Below are positions 30,232 to 33,207 of a stretch of DNA of 33,207 bases, piece by piece; within the stretch, counting starts at the first letter, position 1; each line of letters begins with the position of its first letter. The notes under the pieces are model-generated. The model searched no databases. It was not told where the DNA came from and saw nothing but the letters and a program-made list of their open reading frames with translations. The DNA is from Welwitschia mirabilis (lineage: Eukaryota; Gnetophyta; Gnetopsida; Welwitschiales), in NCBI GenBank assembly GCA_051453625.1, contig JBOZIK010000001.1, positions 31,866,655-31,899,861 of the forward strand, in the 5' to 3' direction. The translations under genes were made by a program, and so were the position numbers.

Positions 30232-31831
30232 GTGACCTGCATAAGGTAAAAATTCAAAGTGCTTAAATGAAAAATATAATCTACTAGAAATGTAAAATAC
30301 ATTGAGATAGTAAATTTACCTTAAAGGACCATATATTTCAACTTATGATTTGTGAGAAATCAAGTGTAAAAGATAAAAACCTAAGTTTATCTCATAAAAT
30401 GCACAAATGATCATATCTTTCAAAATATATGGTAAAAATAAGATCCGTAAGTTTCTAATGTAAAGCATGAAAAAGTGATCAACATACATGAAAACTATGC
30501 ATAAAAAGGCTAAGAAATGAAATAAAAAAATTTAAAAAGCTGAGGAAGAGAAAAATATACTTCATTTTTGAAAAATAACTAAAATATGAAAAACCAGTAA
30601 GTGAGCTTGGCTAGGATAAGTTTCAACACAATAGCAATGATTAGGAGGACTATCATCTATTGAAGGATTAGATGTAAATGATAGAGAAATAAATAAAAAT
30701 GAGGAAAAAAAAGTTAGGCTATGATTTGATCACACTATTATTTGATCATGTCATGTAGACAATAGCCATCTGCCTATGTTATCTAGATGACAAGGTGAAC
30801 AATGGGACTTTAAAATTTTTCTTTAAAATTAAGATGTTAGCCAAGTAAGTTAGGCTTAGATATTATTATGAAGGTAATAAAATTTATTAAAAAGCTTGGA
30901 AAAAGTAAAAATAATGAAAAGCCATGATAAATTAGGATGATAAAGAAAACCTTTAAAATAATTAAAAAATAGTATTGATCAAAACATACTAACTAGGTTG
31001 AAATCTGAAAATGAAATTAAATGAATGTGTTCTAACTAAACAAAGAAACAAGAGAAAGTATAGAATTCCAAAAGATACAAGGAATCTCATGAAAAATATT
31101 AAGCATAAAATATTATCTATTTAAATTAAATACTAAAAAAAATAATATGTTATGAATTAATAACAAGAAAACTAATAAATCATAAGGTCCTATGTGAAGA
31201 TGAGAAAATTTAAAAATGACTTTAAAATGACAAACTAAAAAACATGGAAATGATTACTTACCTATCTTAAATTATAACCTATCAAATCCTCATGGAAAAC
31301 ATTATAAGTCTACCTAAGTTAAAATGCATGACAAAATGTATCTACTTTATAAAGTCTCACTTAAAATGGTAGTAAATATGATGATACCAAAAAGAAATAA
31401 AGTGCTTAGAATAATGAGTAATAATATCAAAAGTTACTAAAAAATAAACTTACCTACTCAAACCCTAAAAACGTGCCCAAATCTTCAAAACTGAAATGGT
31501 CATATGGGAATATGAAGAGTTTAGAAAATGGGTAATGCATCTGATAATACCAAGAACATCATTGATTCCATAGCCTCAAAGTTTATTACAACTTTTCCAT
31601 GATGTGGTTAGTGCAATCATAGTCAAAGAAGTAAGGAACTACAAAGCAATGCCAACTAATTTCTCAATGGAGTTTCCACAACTATCAACACTGCTAAATG
31701 TTCTTTTTGGAAAAATTTACCCTAGTATGGTAGGATATCATAGTGATCATGTATTTGATTAAGCATAAATATAATATATCATAGTCATTATTTTATATTT
31801 TTTTGATAATAAATCTTTTCCAAATAATTCT

Positions 31832-32085
31832 CACATGATCACACACTTAAAAAGATGAAGGTAAATAAGTGAGATAAAAGATAGAAAAGAACATACCTAA
31901 ACAACTAANNNNNNNNNNNNNNNNNNNNNNNNNNNNNNNNNNNNNNNNNNNNNNNNNNNNNNNNNNNNNNNNNNNNNNNNNNNNNNNNNNNNNNNNNNNN
32001 NNNNNNNNCACATGATCACACACTTAAAAAGATGAAGGTAAATAAGTGAGATAAAAGATAGAAAAGAACATACCTAAACAACTAA
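31832..32085. repeat. Duplicated contig ends around a 100-N gap
   Basis: 31832-31908 and 32009-32085 are identical over 77 bp and flank exactly 100 N (31909-32008). Probably unmerged contig overlap. Confidence 0.85.
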
Positions 32086-32329
32086 AGATCTTATACCATT
32101 AAAAAAAAAGCACAATAACTAAATAATCTTCCTTTAAATTGAATTTTGTATACATAGGAATGTCTTAGGATTGGGTGAATCCAATCTTATTACTATAAAA
32201 TTCCGAAGTATAAATACTAGTCATGAAACTTCATAAAACAACACATAAGTCAATTTTAAGAGATGATCAAGTGATATCACAAGATCCACTAAAAAAAAAA
32301 AAACTAAGGAAGAATTAAGACAATAATAG

Positions 32330-33207
32330 GATGAAAGTCCTCTTTATCAAGGGAAACCTCCAAAACAAGTGCTTCTACCATGTTAAAGGTTGCATCAAAA
32401 AAAAATTTGTATAGTTTTAATCTTTATCCATTAAAGTTTTGAATCTCCTTAATTTCTAAGTTAAAAATCTCAATAGATTTATTATAATACACTTTATCTA
32501 TAAGAACCTAACCATTTAGAGGTTAACTTGTTATTTAAAATATTTATTCTAGTATTGTATAAAAGAACAAATTGACCAAGTTCAAACTTTTTGTGAAGTA
32601 ACTTTTTATCATTTTTGAACTTAGCTTGGGCTTTGTAGATTAATTGATGATGTATAACATGAGTCTATTTTTCATCAAGATGATCTAATTGGGCTAATCT
32701 ATGTTTATGATTCCCATGAAGGTCTAGAAGATTAAGTTGATAAGAAGCACAATAAAAGTTATAGCACACACTAAGAGGTAAAACATAAACTTTTTCATAT
32801 GTAAGTTTATAAGGTAAAAAACTAAGAGAATTATATCACATAGTACAATTAACCTTAGAAGCCCAAGATTTTTTATTAACAGAGACAAGTTTTTGTAGTA
32901 TTTTCTTAATTTCCTTGTTTGCATTTTTATCTTGACCATTGGTTTAGAAATGAGAAGTACAAACTACTCTAGGTTATATTCCAATGGATAAAAGAAATTT
33001 TTTAAAAAATTGATTTATAAACTAAATTTCTTGATCACTAATGATAATCCTAAGAAAATAAGAACATTGAAAAATATGAGTTCTAAGAAAAGTACAAATA
33101 GTTTAGACATCATTCATAAAAGTAAGAATAGCTTCAACTCATTTATTAAATTATCTACAACCACTAAAATGTAATTCTTATCATTCAAATATGGGTGAAT
33201 AGGGCCT
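32330..33207 (-). pseudogene. Integrase C-terminal two thirds of third gypsy element
   Basis: The - strand enters the window with GPIHPYLNDKNYILVVVDN (family GPFPPSxGNxYILVxVDY), then IIISDQEI, then TNGQDKNANKEIKKILQKL, LPYKLTYEKVYVLPL, FELGQFVLLYNTRINIL and KLTSKWLGSY (GPY/F domain, about 32520-32490), and fades out at VEALVLEVSLDKED near 32340. The second catalytic Asp (SD) is kept. The position of the catalytic Glu (NGQxE) is Lys at 32926-32928. Several frameshifts and stops are present. The first Asp and HHCC domain lie beyond the right edge. The long VL..V spacing before the LTR fits Athila/Tat. Confidence 0.87.

Larger units (their letters stand above)
29976..32320 (-). other. 3' noncoding region of third element
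   Basis: About 2.3 kb between integrase and the env-like frame without recognised gene. It contains a T tract (30185-30231), one clear 45-bp module (30763-30807) with a second weaker one just before it, the block shared with the inner element (31500-31600 and 31715-32330), and a 100-N gap with duplicated ends. Confidence 0.5.

Overview
The window looks like intergenic, transposon-filled chromosomal DNA of a flowering plant. It is very AT-rich, interrupted by eleven runs of N, and contains no intact gene that I can recognise. What can be recognised is all mobile-element debris: a Ty1/copia pol end, several Ty3/gypsy elements whose gag, protease, integrase and long 3' regions resemble the plant Athila/Tat group, and a 5'-truncated L1-type LINE with a zf-RVT-like motif. 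The species cannot be named from this sequence.

Layout. 1-2652: 3' end of a copia element on the + strand (RNase H, two polypurine tracts, 3' LTR). 2653-16518: an outer gypsy element on the - strand ('outer element'). It has a 5' LTR at 15463-16518, a gag start at 14744-15120, then the rest of gag and the protease at 2700-4736. Inside its gag sits a complete inner relative ('inner element', 4737-14738, - strand). The inner element has a 5' LTR at 13678-14738, a 3' LTR at 4737-5779, a primer-binding-site relic, gag, a duplicated protease and a 3' region, with a 5-bp target duplication that differs at one base. No reverse transcriptase is visible in it. 16519-22490: sequence of uncertain origin with a (CA)n tract, an exact-period 26-bp minisatellite, a possible initiator-Met-type primer site and A-rich decayed frames. 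22491-27000: two direct repeats flanking a ruined gypsy integrase; the second repeat is split by the LINE (24921-26890). 27042-33207: a third member of the gypsy family on the - strand ('third element'), with its 3' LTR, polypurine tract, long 3' region with a decayed env-like/ORF3 frame, and the end of its integrase. It continues past the right edge.

The four gypsy LTRs are a diverged family. They share TGTT...AACA ends, lengths near 1.05-1.25 kb, a TATA box about 460-515 nt from the LTR start, and a conserved block downstream of it. The most unusual signal is a quasi-palindromic module of about 45 bp, built on GTCATC...GATGAC, which recurs at least 13 times in LTR U3 parts, in the leader and in the 3' regions of these elements. 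Coding relics have decayed largely by C-to-T and G-to-A changes: zinc-knuckle Cys to Tyr, catalytic Asp to Asn, Glu to Lys, Gln to stop. This is what long-term cytosine methylation would produce.

Assembly note: all four gaps of exactly 100 N are flanked by near-identical copies of 69-122 bp, so these are probably unmerged contig overlaps and not real duplications.
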